NCBI RefSeq assembly: GCF_024508665.1
Contig: NZ_JANINP010000001.1
Coordinates: 186,001-250,000, forward strand
DNA length: 64,000 nucleotides
Source of the DNA: Sphingomonas sp.
GTDB taxonomy: Bacteria; Pseudomonadota; Alphaproteobacteria; Sphingomonadales; Sphingomonadaceae
Direction of reading: 5' to 3'
Of this stretch, positions 44,597-54,877 are shown piece by piece. The position numbers and the translations under genes were made by a program. The notes beneath the pieces are model-generated. The model made no database searches. It was not told where the DNA came from and worked only from the letters and a program-made list of their open reading frames with translations. Numbering within the stretch: position 1 is the stretch's first letter; each line of letters begins with the position of its first letter.

Positions 44597-45263
44597 CTGG
44601 CCGGGTCTCAGCCATGCGCCTGAGTGTAGGCAGCAGCTCACGATAATCGGCGAAGATCGCATTGGCGCCCGGAACCTCGCCGCCGTCCGGAGCGAACACC
44701 GCGACGGGAACACCGGCAGCGCGCGCCGCGCCGACGTCGTAGATCGAGTCCCCGACAAATGCCGCTGGCCGGGCGTCATCGCACTTGCGCAGCATAAGGT
44801 CGATCGGTGCGCGATCCGGCTTCATCGCGGCAAGACCCGGTGTGTCGCCGCCGATGATGCAGGCAAAGCGATCGGTAAGGCGCAGTGCGTCGAGCAATGC
44901 GATCGACTGGCTTTCCCGTTTGTTGGTGACGATCGCGAGCGAGACACCGCGTGCCCGCAGATCATCGAGTGCCTCGATCACGCCAGGGAATGGCCGCGTA
45001 TGATCGACGATATGCGTCGCGTAGAACTCGACCAGGCCGGGAAGAAGCTCGTCGAGCCGCTCATCTCCCCCCGTCGCCAGCAGCGCCCGCTGCAACATCA
45101 CGCGCGACCCGCCGCCGATCATCGGGCGCACCTGGTCGATCGTCAGCGGCGCCCGCCCTATTTCCGCCAGCGCATGATTCACCGCCGCGGTCAGGTCGGC
45201 GACACTATCGACTAAAGTGCCGTCCAGGTCGAAGCCGACCAGGCCAAAGGGGAAATCGTTCAT
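44589..45263 (-). CDS. gph: HAD phosphoglycolate phosphatase-like enzyme
   Basis: A 224-residue haloacid dehalogenase-fold phosphatase. The nucleophile motif is VGFDLDGTLVDSVADL (motif I DxDGT), motif II is the Thr in LAIVTNKRE, and motif III/IV are the Lys region KPDRAPIDLML and VGDSIYDVGAARAAG. This subgroup hydrolyses 2-phosphoglycolate from DNA repair or photorespiration-like reactions; activity is family inference. The start at 45263 (MNDFPFGLVGFDLDG) is preferred over an extended upstream frame. Divergent from glmU, with 77 bases between the starts. Confidence 0.9.
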   Translation of the reverse strand: MNDFPFGLVGFDLDGTLVDSVADLTAAVNHALAEIGRAPLTIDQVRPMIGGGSRVMLQRALLATGGDERLDELLPGLVEFYATHIVDHTRPFPGVIEALDDLRARGVSLAIVTNKRESQSIALLDALRLTDRFACIIGGDTPGLAAMKPDRAPIDLMLRKCDDARPAAFVGDSIYDVGAARAAGVPVAVFAPDGGEVPGANAIFADYRELLPTLRRMAETRPAI

Positions 45264-45340
45264 CCCGACGCCGCCTGCCAGCAACGCTATGGAAAAGGCA
45301 ATATGTTCGTGGCAGGGCGCGAGCCACGGAGACCCCAGCC

Positions 45341-46693
45341 ATGACCAAGCCAATCGCCGCGATCATCCTTGCCGCCGGCATGGGAACGCGGATGAAATCC
45401 GACCTGCACAAGGTTCTGCACCCAATCGCCGGGCGGCCGATGCTGCTCCATCTGATCGACAATGTGCAGGCGCTCGACGCGTCGCGGATCGTCGTCGTGG
45501 CGGGCGCGCGGCGTGAGCAGGTCGAGGCTGCGGTGACTCCGCTCGGAGTCGAAGTCGCGATCCAGACCGAACAACTCGGCACCGGCCATGCCGTGCAGCA
45601 GGCGGAGACCGCGCTGAGCGGGTTCGGTGGCGACGTGCTGATATTGTACGGCGACGTGCCGCTGGTCTCCGCTGCCACTATGGCGCGGATGATCGAGCGG
45701 CTGCACGGCGAGGGCGAGCCCAGTGTCGTGGTGCTCGGCTTCCGTCCGGCCGATGCCGCCGCTTATGGCCGCGTCATCGCCGATAAGGACGGCCGCATCG
45801 CGAAGATCGTGGAGTATAAGGACGCTTCGGCCGACGAGCGCGCGGTGACCCTGTGCAACTCGGGCCTGATGGCTGTGCGCTCCGCCGATCTGTTCCGATT
45901 GCTGGCCCAGGTGACCAACGACAATGCCGCCGGCGAATATTATCTCACCGATCTCGCCGAACTGGCGGTGAAGGATGGACGCGGCGCGGTGGTGGTCGAG
46001 ACCGCCGCCGATGAAGTGGCCGGGGTCAACAGCCGCGCCGAGCTCGCCGCGGTCGATGCCAGCTGGCAGGCGAAGCGCCGTGTCCAGGCGATGGCAGAGG
46101 GGGCGACGTTGGTCGATCCGGCCACCGTCTGGTTCTCGTTCGACACGAAAGTCGGTCGCGACGTGCTGATCGAGCCCAATGTCTTTTTCGGTCCGGGCGT
46201 GTCGGTCGCCGATGGCGCGACGATCCGCGGCTTCAGCCATATCGAGGGCGCGACGATCGGCGCTGGCGCTGAGGTCGGCCCCTATGCCCGCCTGCGCCCC
46301 GGCGCGGTGCTCGGCGAGAAGTCCAAGGTCGGCAATTTCGTCGAGGTGAAGAAAGCAGTGCTCGGCAAGGGGGCCAAGGCCAATCACCTGACCTATCTGG
46401 GCGATGCCGAAATCGGCGCCGGCGCGAATATTGGCGCGGGCACGATTACCTGCAATTACGACGGCTTCTTCAAGTACAAGACGGTGATCGGGGAGGGGGC
46501 ATTCGTCGGCTCCAACTCGGCTTTGGTCGCGCCGGTGACGATCGGCGCAGGGGCGATCGTCGGTGCGGGATCGACGGTTACCAAGGATGTGGAGGCTGAC
46601 GCGTTGCGCCTCGTTCGCCCCGACCAGCAGACCAAGTCGGGCTGGGCGAAACGATTTCGCGAGATGATGGCCGCGAAGAAAGCTTCGAAATAG
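45341..46693 (+). CDS. glmU: Bifunctional UDP-GlcNAc pyrophosphorylase/GlcN-1-P acetyltransferase GlmU
   Basis: A 450-residue bifunctional enzyme. The uridylyltransferase domain (1-230) starts AAIILAAGMGTRMKSDLHKV, and the left-handed beta-helix acetyltransferase domain (about 250-450) shows hexapeptide repeats such as GADVGPYARLRPG-like and GEGAFVGSNSALVAPVTIG. It makes UDP-GlcNAc for peptidoglycan and LPS. The ATG at 45341 follows a weak site. It is usually paired with glmS, which here starts 653 bases later because a toxin-antitoxin pair lies between. Confidence 0.97.
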   Translation: MTKPIAAIILAAGMGTRMKSDLHKVLHPIAGRPMLLHLIDNVQALDASRIVVVAGARREQVEAAVTPLGVEVAIQTEQLGTGHAVQQAETALSGFGGDVLILYGDVPLVSAATMARMIERLHGEGEPSVVVLGFRPADAAAYGRVIADKDGRIAKIVEYKDASADERAVTLCNSGLMAVRSADLFRLLAQVTNDNAAGEYYLTDLAELAVKDGRGAVVVETAADEVAGVNSRAELAAVDASWQAKRRVQAMAEGATLVDPATVWFSFDTKVGRDVLIEPNVFFGPGVSVADGATIRGFSHIEGATIGAGAEVGPYARLRPGAVLGEKSKVGNFVEVKKAVLGKGAKANHLTYLGDAEIGAGANIGAGTITCNYDGFFKYKTVIGEGAFVGSNSALVAPVTIGAGAIVGAGSTVTKDVEADALRLVRPDQQTKSGWAKRFREMMAAKKASK

Positions 46694-46694
46694 A

Positions 46695-46728
46695 TTGACA
46701 TGATATCATGATATGATATCTATATATC
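46695..46728 (+). promoter_or_regulatory. Promoter-operator of the VapBC-type pair, probably leaderless
   Basis: TTGACA at 46695-46700 and a TATCTA-like -10 at 46717-46722 (16-base spacing) would place transcription start at or within a base or two of the antitoxin ATG (46729). There is no ribosome binding site before that ATG, so the mRNA may be leaderless. The overlapping palindromes ATGATATCAT (46700-46709) and GATATGATATC (46710-46720) look like the antitoxin's own operator. Confidence 0.65.
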
Positions 46729-46959
46729 ATGCGGTTCTTGGCCGACCTTCCCGACGATGATGTTCAATGGCTCGATCGCCAGGCGGCCGAGCAAGGTAAG
46801 TCGCGCGCCGCCATCGTTCGTGAGGCGATTGTCGCGTATCGCGCGGAAGCCAGCAAGGATTGGATCAAGCGAGGGTTCGGTTATTGGAAGGATCGCGACG
46901 ATATCGGCGATGGTGTCGACTATCAGCGCGCGATCCGCGAAGATCGCGATAACGGCTGA
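46729..46959 (+). CDS. Ribbon-helix-helix antitoxin, VapB-like
   Basis: A 76-residue protein whose N-terminal half is a ribbon-helix-helix DNA-binding domain (MRFLADLPDDDVQWLDRQAAEQGKSRAAIVREAI; strand then two helices). The C-terminal half (ASKDWIKRGFGYWKDRDDIGDG) would wrap the toxin. It binds its own promoter and neutralises the downstream PIN toxin. It sits in the glmU-glmS gap; AT-rich palindromes overlap its promoter. Confidence 0.85.
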   Translation: MRFLADLPDDDVQWLDRQAAEQGKSRAAIVREAIVAYRAEASKDWIKRGFGYWKDRDDIGDGVDYQRAIREDRDNG

Positions 46960-46965
46960 TCTTCC

Positions 46966-47331
46966 TTGGCCGACCCGATCTTTGACACGAACATCGTCGC
47001 CGATTGGCTACGTCAGCGTCGGCAGGCGGCGGCCGAACTGGAGCGCTATAAGCGTCACCGTATTAGCCGTATCACCTGGACCGAAATATTGGCGGGCGAG
47101 CCATTGGAAACGCGGCATCACGTTCAGGGGTTGATCGCTCCGTTCGAGATCGTCGAGGTCGATAGCCGTATTTCCATGGCGGCAGCGGATATTCGCTACA
47201 GGACCCGGATGAAGCTGCTCGACGCGCTGATACTTGCGACGGCGCAGGTCAACGGCGCGATTCTGGTTACCAGAAATACCAAGGATTTTCCGGCGAACAT
47301 GCCGGGGATCCGTGTTCCCTATATCTTGTAA
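46966..47331 (+). CDS. PIN-domain ribonuclease toxin, VapC-like
   Basis: A 121-residue PIN-domain protein with the acidic active-site set: D7 (FDTNIV), E40 (TWTEIL), D86 (KLLDALILATA) and a C-terminal N104/D107 (TRNTKDF). VapC toxins cleave specific tRNAs or rRNA. Start is the TTG at 46966, six bases after the antitoxin stop, so it is translationally linked. All four catalytic positions are kept, implying an active toxin. Confidence 0.88.
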   Translation: MADPIFDTNIVADWLRQRRQAAAELERYKRHRISRITWTEILAGEPLETRHHVQGLIAPFEIVEVDSRISMAAADIRYRTRMKLLDALILATAQVNGAILVTRNTKDFPANMPGIRVPYIL

Positions 47332-47346
47332 GAAAGCTCCCCAACC

Positions 47347-49166
<1,820 letters not shown>

Positions 49167-49170
<4 letters not shown>

Positions 49171-49352
49171 TTCTCACCGTCGTCGCCGGTATTATCGTCG
49201 GCCTGCTGCTTATCGGCGGGTTGATTGCGATCGTTCTGAGGTTGCCGTCCTCGAAGAGCCGCCTCGAACCGCATTCAATGGGCGGCGACTGGTGGCAGAA
49301 CGACAACTCAAGCGGCGATGGCTCTGGCGGCGGTCACGGCGGAGGCCATTAG
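49167..49352 (+). CDS. Small single-pass membrane protein with Gly/His tail
   Basis: A 61-residue protein: one transmembrane helix (LTVVAGIIVGLLLIGGLIAIVL), a short polar stretch with WW, and a glycine/serine/histidine tail ending GSGGGHGGGH, which could bind metal. Its ATG overlaps the glmS stop (ATGA), so it is translationally coupled to GlmS. Function unknown. Confidence 0.65.
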
Positions 49353-49384
49353 GCGTCGATGGCCGGATTAGAGTAACCAGCAGC

Positions 49385-50755
49385 ATGGCCTACGCCCACA
49401 CGTTCAAAGCCAACCCGCACTGGTTGCTGCGCAACCCAGCCCAATCGCTGGCGCACATCCCGGGCGATGACGGTCTGCCGATCGTCGGCAATTCGCTTCG
49501 CCTGTTGTCCGACCCGGTCAAGTTCGGGCGGGAGATGTTCGAGCGGTACGGGCCGGTCTATCGCAACCGCGCGCTCGGCAGCACCAGCGTAACCTTGCTG
49601 GGCCCCGACGCCAACGAGCTTGTCCTGTTCGATCGCGACCGCTTGTTCTCGTCCGAACAGGGCTGGGGACCTCTGCTCAACCTGCTGTTCCCGCGCGGCC
49701 TGATGCTGATGGATTTCGACAAGCATCGCGCCGATCGCAAGACCTTGTCGGTCGCCTTCAAGCCCGAGCCGATGCGGCATTACGCCACTCAACTCGATGC
49801 CGGTATCGCTGCCCGGATCGGCGAATGGGGCGGTCGGCTGCGCTTCTACGACGCGATCAAGAAGCTGACCCTCGATCTCGCCGCGACCAGTTTCCTCGGC
49901 GTATCGCTCGGGGCGGAGGCCGATCGCATCAACCAGGCATTCGTCGACGAGGTGCAGGCAAGCGTCGCGCCGATCCGCTCGCCGCTGCCGGGGACGATGA
50001 TGCGGCGCGGCGTCAAGGCGCGGGCCTATCTGATCGACTGGTTCGAACGCGAGATCCCGGCGCGGCGGCGAGGCGCACGGGGCGGCAATGGCGAGGACTT
50101 CTTCTCGCAATTCTGCCGCGCGACCGACGACGATGGGCAGGAGCTATCGGCCGCCGCGATTGCCGATCACATGAATTTCCTGATGATGGCCGCGCACGAC
50201 ACGATCACCTCGTCGGCGACGACCCTGGTCATGCTGCTCGCCCGCAATCCCGATTGGCAGGAACGATTGCGCGAAGAGATTGCCGGCCTCGACGCACATT
50301 TGCCGCTGACCGAGCAGCTCGATCGCCTGACCTTGACCGACTACGCATTCCGCGAGGCGCTGCGCCTGATGCCGCCGGTGCCGTCGCTGCCGCGCCGCGC
50401 GCTACGCGATTTCAGTTTTGGCGGCTTCGACATTCCCGCCGGCACCAATGTCGGGATCGGCATCGCCTGGACCCACCGTATGGCCAGCATCTGGCCTGAT
50501 CCGCTGCGATTCGACCCGATGCGCTTCACGCCCGAGGCGTCGAAAGGCCGGCATCGCTTCGCCTGGGTGCCCTATGGCGGCGGCGCGCATATGTGCCTCG
50601 GCCTGCATTTCGCGCAAATGCAGATGAAGCTGCTGATCGCGCACCTGCTGACGCGCTATCGGATCGAGATCGACTCAGGCGCCGGCGATGCCTGGCAGAT
50701 GTTCCCGATTCCGCGGCCCAGGGACGGCCTGCCGATCAGGTTGATTCCCGCCTAG
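49385..50755 (+). CDS. Cytochrome P450
   Basis: A 456-residue P450. The I-helix oxygen motif is MMAAHDTITSSAT, the ExxR pair lies in AFREALRLMP, and the heme thiolate is about C404 in the heme-binding loop WVPYGGGAHMCLG. No membrane anchor, so it is a soluble bacterial P450 that needs ferredoxin partners, none of which is adjacent. Substrate unknown; the PYGGGAHMCLG variant of the heme loop is shared by some sterol- and terpenoid-type P450s. ATG 49385 is chosen over an upstream in-frame start with no family sequence. Convergent with an XRE regulator, the stops overlapping by 4 bases. Confidence 0.93.
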   Translation: MAYAHTFKANPHWLLRNPAQSLAHIPGDDGLPIVGNSLRLLSDPVKFGREMFERYGPVYRNRALGSTSVTLLGPDANELVLFDRDRLFSSEQGWGPLLNLLFPRGLMLMDFDKHRADRKTLSVAFKPEPMRHYATQLDAGIAARIGEWGGRLRFYDAIKKLTLDLAATSFLGVSLGAEADRINQAFVDEVQASVAPIRSPLPGTMMRRGVKARAYLIDWFEREIPARRRGARGGNGEDFFSQFCRATDDDGQELSAAAIADHMNFLMMAAHDTITSSATTLVMLLARNPDWQERLREEIAGLDAHLPLTEQLDRLTLTDYAFREALRLMPPVPSLPRRALRDFSFGGFDIPAGTNVGIGIAWTHRMASIWPDPLRFDPMRFTPEASKGRHRFAWVPYGGGAHMCLGLHFAQMQMKLLIAHLLTRYRIEIDSGAGDAWQMFPIPRPRDGLPIRLIPA

Positions 50756-51567
50756 CCTGCCCGCGCCAGCTCGGCACACACTGCGGCAGTGTGCTCGTCG
50801 GCCGGGAAGGTGCAGTCGATGCGGATTTCGTCGAGCGTCACGTCGTGCGGCGCGGCGAACGTGGTGATCGTCTCGAAGAAACGCAGCTCGCCGCGCGGGC
50901 TAGCGAAGGTGAAGGTGACGATCGGGTCGCCGTCATCGTCGGCATCGCCGAGTTGCCAACGTTGGGGTACGCCGGGATAGGAGAGGGCGGCATCGAGCAG
51001 CGCGCGTGTGCGGCGGTCGGTGGGATTGGCGGCGAGATCATCGTGCAGGTGCCGCACGAACCGCCGCGCGACCTCCGGCCAGTTGAGAATAACCTGACGG
51101 AAGTCGTTGGGATCGAACAATTGGTGGATCAGGTTGCTGTGCGCACTTTGCCAATCGCCGAACAACAGTTTGTTCATCCGGATCGCCGCCTGATTGACCT
51201 CCAGCACTTCCCAATGCCGGCTGATAACGAAAGCGGGATAGGGTTCCTGATGGGCCAGGATCAGGTCGATCGCCTGGCGCACGCGATCGAGCGCGGGGGC
51301 CGCCAGTGCGCTTTCGGGATGGATCGCCGCATAGCCGGCGGCGCGGAGCAGCGCATTACGATCGCGCAGCGGCATGTCGAGCGCATCGGCCAGGCGCGCG
51401 ACCATCTCGCGGCTGGCCCGCGCCTTGCCGGTTTCGATGCAGCTGAGATGACGGGTAGAAATCCCGGTATCGAGCGACAGGTCGAGCTGGCTCATACGCC
51501 GCGCGCCGCGCCATTCGCGCAGCACTTCGCCGACCGGGGAGAGGGGGGCAACGGAGGAACTAGCCAC
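50752..51567 (-). CDS. XRE family transcriptional regulator with MmyB-like ligand-binding domain
   Basis: A 271-residue regulator. The helix-turn-helix is at about 12-70 (LREWRGARRMSQLDLSLDTGIS; IETGKARASREMVARLADALD), and the rest is the PAS-like MmyB domain (about 95-260; YPAFVISRHWEVLEVNQAAI, GELRFFETITTFAAPHDVTLDE). These regulators often respond to fatty-acid-like ligands. Its stop overlaps the P450 gene on the other strand. Target genes unknown. Confidence 0.92.
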   Translation of the reverse strand: MASSSVAPLSPVGEVLREWRGARRMSQLDLSLDTGISTRHLSCIETGKARASREMVARLADALDMPLRDRNALLRAAGYAAIHPESALAAPALDRVRQAIDLILAHQEPYPAFVISRHWEVLEVNQAAIRMNKLLFGDWQSAHSNLIHQLFDPNDFRQVILNWPEVARRFVRHLHDDLAANPTDRRTRALLDAALSYPGVPQRWQLGDADDDGDPIVTFTFASPRGELRFFETITTFAAPHDVTLDEIRIDCTFPADEHTAAVCAELARAG

Positions 51568-51633
51568 GAATCGTCCCGTATTCAGCAGTCTGCGGACAGC
51601 CTAGCCCAACCCACCTTGCGCGACACGCATCGA

Positions 51634-52749
51634 TTACTGCCCGATAGCTGCGATAATCTCCGCATAGATATCGACCAGATCGGCAAGATCGGCCAACGCG
51701 ACCGCTTCGTCGGTCTTGTGCATCGTCGCGTTCACCAGCCCGAATTCGACCGTCGGGCAGAGTTGCGACAGAAAGCGTGCATCGCTCGTCCCGCCAGTGG
51801 TCGACAAGGCGGGCACCACACCCGCGACCTTCTCGATCGCGCGCGTGACCAGCGCCGAAAATTCGCCCGGCTGGGTCAGAAACGCCTCGCCGGAAATGCG
51901 CGCGATCACTTGCGCTTCCGGGGCATGCGCCTTCACCGTCCGCTCGATCAGCGCGACCAGGTCTTCGCCATTCTGCTCGTCGTTGAACCGGATCGACATC
52001 CGCGCCGATGCCTTGGCGGGAATGACGTTGGTCGCCGGATTGCCGACGGTGACGTCGGTCACTTCGATGTTCGACGGCTGGAACCAGTGATTGCCGTGGT
52101 CGAGCTCGATCGCGTCGATCGCCGCCAGCGCCGCCACCAGCTTGGGGATCGGATTGTCGGCCAGATGCGGATAGGCGACATGGCCTTCGCGCCCTGGCAC
52201 GTCGACCCAGATATTGACCGATCCGCGCCGCCCGATCTTGATCATATCGCCGAGCCGCGCGGTCGAGGTCGGCTCGCCGACTAGGCAATAATCGGGCTTG
52301 AGGCCGCGCGCCGCCATCCGGTCGAGGATCGCGCGCGTGCCGTAGATGGCGGGGCCTTCCTCGTCGCCGGTGATCAGCAAGCTGAGTGTCGGGCCGTCGA
52401 CGCGTGCGGCGGCCGCGGCAAAGGCGGCGATCGCTCCTTTCATGTCGACCGCGCCGCGGCCGTAGAGCAAGTCCCCGCGAACCTCCGGCACGAATGCGCC
52501 GCTCGTCCAGCTGTCGCCTGGCGGCACCACGTCGAGATGCCCGGCAAAGGCGAAATGCGGTCCCTTGCCGTGGCGGATGGCGATCATGTTCTCGACCGGA
52601 CCGTCCGGCTCCTCGCCGACTGTGAAGCGATCGATCTCGAATCCGATCACGCTCAGCGCCTGGGCGAGCACGTCGAACACTTCCCCTTTGGCAGGCGTCA
52701 CGCTTTCGGCGGCGATCAACGCCTTGGTGAGTTCGACGACGTTGGGCAC
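51634..52749 (-). CDS. dapE: Succinyl-diaminopimelate desuccinylase DapE
   Basis: A 371-residue M20 zinc amidohydrolase of lysine/diaminopimelate synthesis. The metal ligand H71 and D73 lie in FAGHLDVVPPGD, the bridging D102 in GRGAVDMKG, and the catalytic E130/E131 in TGDEEGPA. It removes succinate from N-succinyl-diaminopimelate to give L,L-diaminopimelate for peptidoglycan and lysine. The start is the GTG at 52749 (reads PNVVELTKALIAAESVTPA) behind GAGGAATGCC; the frame upstream to 52839 is open but not family-like. Confidence 0.95.
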   Translation of the reverse strand: MPNVVELTKALIAAESVTPAKGEVFDVLAQALSVIGFEIDRFTVGEEPDGPVENMIAIRHGKGPHFAFAGHLDVVPPGDSWTSGAFVPEVRGDLLYGRGAVDMKGAIAAFAAAAARVDGPTLSLLITGDEEGPAIYGTRAILDRMAARGLKPDYCLVGEPTSTARLGDMIKIGRRGSVNIWVDVPGREGHVAYPHLADNPIPKLVAALAAIDAIELDHGNHWFQPSNIEVTDVTVGNPATNVIPAKASARMSIRFNDEQNGEDLVALIERTVKAHAPEAQVIARISGEAFLTQPGEFSALVTRAIEKVAGVVPALSTTGGTSDARFLSQLCPTVEFGLVNATMHKTDEAVALADLADLVDIYAEIIAAIGQ

Positions 52750-52838
52750 GGCATTCCTCGGCTGAACAGGCACTGCCTCTTGCCTTGCAACGACGGGAAG
52801 GGAAAGGTCCGCGCGTACGGGGGTGCGGAGAATTGCCA

Positions 52839-53183
52839 ATGCCTGTTCTGTTCCTTCTCGCCGCCGCGGCGCTCACGCCGCAACAAGCCGATGACGGTGC
52901 GGTGGTCGATATCACTCCCGGCCATTGCCTGGCCGCCGCCGACCGGCTCGACGACGCCGTCCGCCTGGCACGCGCGATGCTCGACAGCAAGAGCGCGGCT
53001 GGTGGGCCGGACCGCACCCCTACCGAAGCGCGTGTCGCGCGGGCGCAGGCGGTGGCCGCGGCGATCCGGACGCGTTACCCCAAGGCCGTCGCGACCGAGG
53101 ACGACCGCGACGACCTGTCGGGCGGCGACGTGATGCCGTTCGCCGAACAATGCCTGACCGCCAACACTCCGAAAGGGAAATAG
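52839..53183 (+). CDS. Small exported protein of unknown function
   Basis: A 114-residue protein with a short signal-like N-terminus (MPVLFLLAAAALTPQ), an acidic alpha-helical body and two cysteines (PGHCLAAADR and AEQCLTANT). No recognised domain. It is divergent from dapE, with 89 bases between the starts, and ends 3 bases before the cupin gene start, so it is probably co-transcribed with the cupin. Confidence 0.65.
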   Translation: MPVLFLLAAAALTPQQADDGAVVDITPGHCLAAADRLDDAVRLARAMLDSKSAAGGPDRTPTEARVARAQAVAAAIRTRYPKAVATEDDRDDLSGGDVMPFAEQCLTANTPKGK

Positions 53184-53186
53184 GCC

Positions 53187-53636
53187 GTGCCCAAGCTCGA
53201 CCTCGATGCCATCCCGCAGTCCAATGCCACCGGCTATCCCCCGGTCTACGCCGACATGGTGAAGGAGCGCTGGTACCGTCGCCTCGCCCCGGCCAGCGGC
53301 ATCACCGATTTTGGCTTCAGCCACGTCACGATCAAGCCCGGTGCCTGGTCGTCACAGCGCCATTGGCACGAGGGCGAGGACGAGTTCGTCGTCATGCTGT
53401 CGGGTGAGGCGGTGTTGGTCGACGATGACGGCGAACATCCGATGCGCGCGGGCGACGTCGCCGCCTTCCCCAAGGGCGATGGCAACGGTCATGTGCTTCA
53501 GAATCGCTCCGACGCCGACTGCGTGTTCATCGCGGTAGGCGGCAAGGGGGAGAGCGATTGCCATTACCCCGATATCGACATGCATCTGGCCGCGGATGTC
53601 GGCGAGCAACGGCGAAAAGACGGTAGCCGATTCTGA
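53187..53636 (+). CDS. Cupin-domain protein
   Basis: A 149-residue single cupin. Motif 1 reads SSQRHWHEGEDEFVVMLSGEA (His-His-Glu metal ligand layout) and motif 2 GDVAAFPKGDGNGHVLQNRS. The protein could bind a metal and a small molecule, or be regulatory; there is no second domain. Start is a GTG at 53187. The gene is coupled to the small exported-protein gene upstream. Confidence 0.88.
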   Translation: MPKLDLDAIPQSNATGYPPVYADMVKERWYRRLAPASGITDFGFSHVTIKPGAWSSQRHWHEGEDEFVVMLSGEAVLVDDDGEHPMRAGDVAAFPKGDGNGHVLQNRSDADCVFIAVGGKGESDCHYPDIDMHLAADVGEQRRKDGSRF

Positions 53637-53746
53637 TCCTCAGCCGTGCGGCCTTTGGTTTTATGATGGCGCCGCGCCGCACTGGATGCTAGCGGAACGA
53701 TCGGCCGGTCGTCGCTTGCGGGGCCGCCAATGAGGGAGTTCTGACA

Positions 53747-54868
53747 ATTCGCCAGATCGCGGCTTTGCCGTACCGGACCGAAGGCGCCGCCAACGACGCT
53801 CCGATCCGCATCCTGCTCGTCACCTCGCGCGAAAACCGTCGCTGGGTCATCCCCAAGGGCAATCCGTCTTCGGGAATGCTCGCCCATGCCGCCGCCGCGA
53901 TCGAGGCCGAGGAGGAAGCGGGGGTGCAGGGGCTCGTCTGCCCAACGCCGCTCGGCACCTATCGCTATCGCAAACGGCAAAAGAACGGCGCGTCGCTGAT
54001 GATCGACGTCGAGGTCTTTCCGCTGGCGGTCAATCGCGAGCTCAGCGCCTGGAAGGAGCAGGGGGAGCGCGAACGGCGCTGGGTCAGCCTGGACGAGGCG
54101 GCATCGATGGTCGATGAGCCCGATCTCAGCGACCTCATCCGTTCGTTCGGCCCTTCCGAATTCAAGGCGGCCGCGCGCCGCACCGGCTTTGCCGCCGCTA
54201 CCAAATCGAGGATCAGTCCCATGTTCGCCTGGTTTCAGCGCCTGTTGCCCAAGACGGGCAACTTCTTCGAGATGTTCGAGGCGCATGCGCAGACCGTCAC
54301 CGCCGCCGCAGACGCATTGTCGCGGCTGCTCCAGGATGGCAACGGCGCGGCGTCCGATCATATTCGCGAAGTGATTGAGCGCGAAAATGACGCCGACGAG
54401 ATCACGCGCTCGGTGCTAAAAACCGTGCGTGAAACGTTCCTGACGCCGTTCGACCGCGGCACCATCACCAGCCTGATCGGGTCGATGGACGATGCGATCG
54501 ACGAGATGCAGGCCGCCGTGCAGGCGATCGACCTGTACGAGGTCCGCGAGTTCGAGCAGGAAATGAAGGACATGGCGGGGATCATCGTCGACGCCGCGCG
54601 GCTGACCGCAGAGGCGATGCCGCTGCTGCGCGATGTCGGCCACAACGCCGGGCGCCTGCATGAACTGACCGAGCGCCTGGTCCGGATGGAAGGCCATGCC
54701 GACGACATCCACCGTGCCGGGTTGAAGCGGGGATTCGTTGAATATAGCCGCGATGACACGGTGCGCTTCATCGTCGCGCGCGAAGTCTACAAGCATCTCG
54801 AACGGATCGTCGATGCCTTCGAGGACGTTGCCAACGAGATCGATGGCATCGTCATCGATCACGCCTGA
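53747..54868 (+). CDS. Fused NUDIX hydrolase and DUF47 (PhoU-like) protein
   Basis: A single uninterrupted frame (373 residues from the start used here) holds two domains. The N-terminal NUDIX part covers about 1-145: RRWVIPKGNP...EAEEEAGV is a degenerate Nudix box in which two positions of GX5EX7REUXEEXGU differ. The C-terminal DUF47/PhoU-like part starts at the ATG at 54221: MFAWFQRLLPKTGNFFEMFE, ERENDADEITRSV, GSMDDAIDEMQA. There is no stop between the domains. No ATG, GTG or TTG lies in frame before the first NUDIX strand (TTG 53765 is inside it), so the true start may be AUU at 53747, with GGGAG 8 bases before, or CUG at 53741. DUF47 proteins are partners of PiT transporters, and a PiT gene follows after 9 bases. 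Confidence 0.75.
   Translation: MRQIAALPYRTEGAANDAPIRILLVTSRENRRWVIPKGNPSSGMLAHAAAAIEAEEEAGVQGLVCPTPLGTYRYRKRQKNGASLMIDVEVFPLAVNRELSAWKEQGERERRWVSLDEAASMVDEPDLSDLIRSFGPSEFKAAARRTGFAAATKSRISPMFAWFQRLLPKTGNFFEMFEAHAQTVTAAADALSRLLQDGNGAASDHIREVIERENDADEITRSVLKTVRETFLTPFDRGTITSLIGSMDDAIDEMQAAVQAIDLYEVREFEQEMKDMAGIIVDAARLTAEAMPLLRDVGHNAGRLHELTERLVRMEGHADDIHRAGLKRGFVEYSRDDTVRFIVAREVYKHLERIVDAFEDVANEIDGIVIDHA
54208..54223 (+). promoter_or_regulatory. Internal ribosome binding site and ATG for a stand-alone DUF47 protein
   Basis: GAGGA at 54208-54212, 8 bases before ATG 54221, sits inside the NUDIX-DUF47 frame exactly where ordinary DUF47 proteins begin. It would allow a second, 215-residue product of the DUF47 part alone. 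Confidence 0.6.
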
Positions 54869-54877
54869 GCCCAGACG

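Noticed and set aside
47332..47346. glmS ribozyme upstream of glmS
   Set aside because: Only 15 bases separate vapC and glmS, far too short, and the ribozyme is not expected in this lineage.
50593..52284. A 563-codon plus-strand open frame across the P450 end, XRE regulator and dapE
   Set aside because: It runs antisense to two well-supported genes (XRE/MmyB and DapE) and shows only low-complexity basic/acidic sequence.
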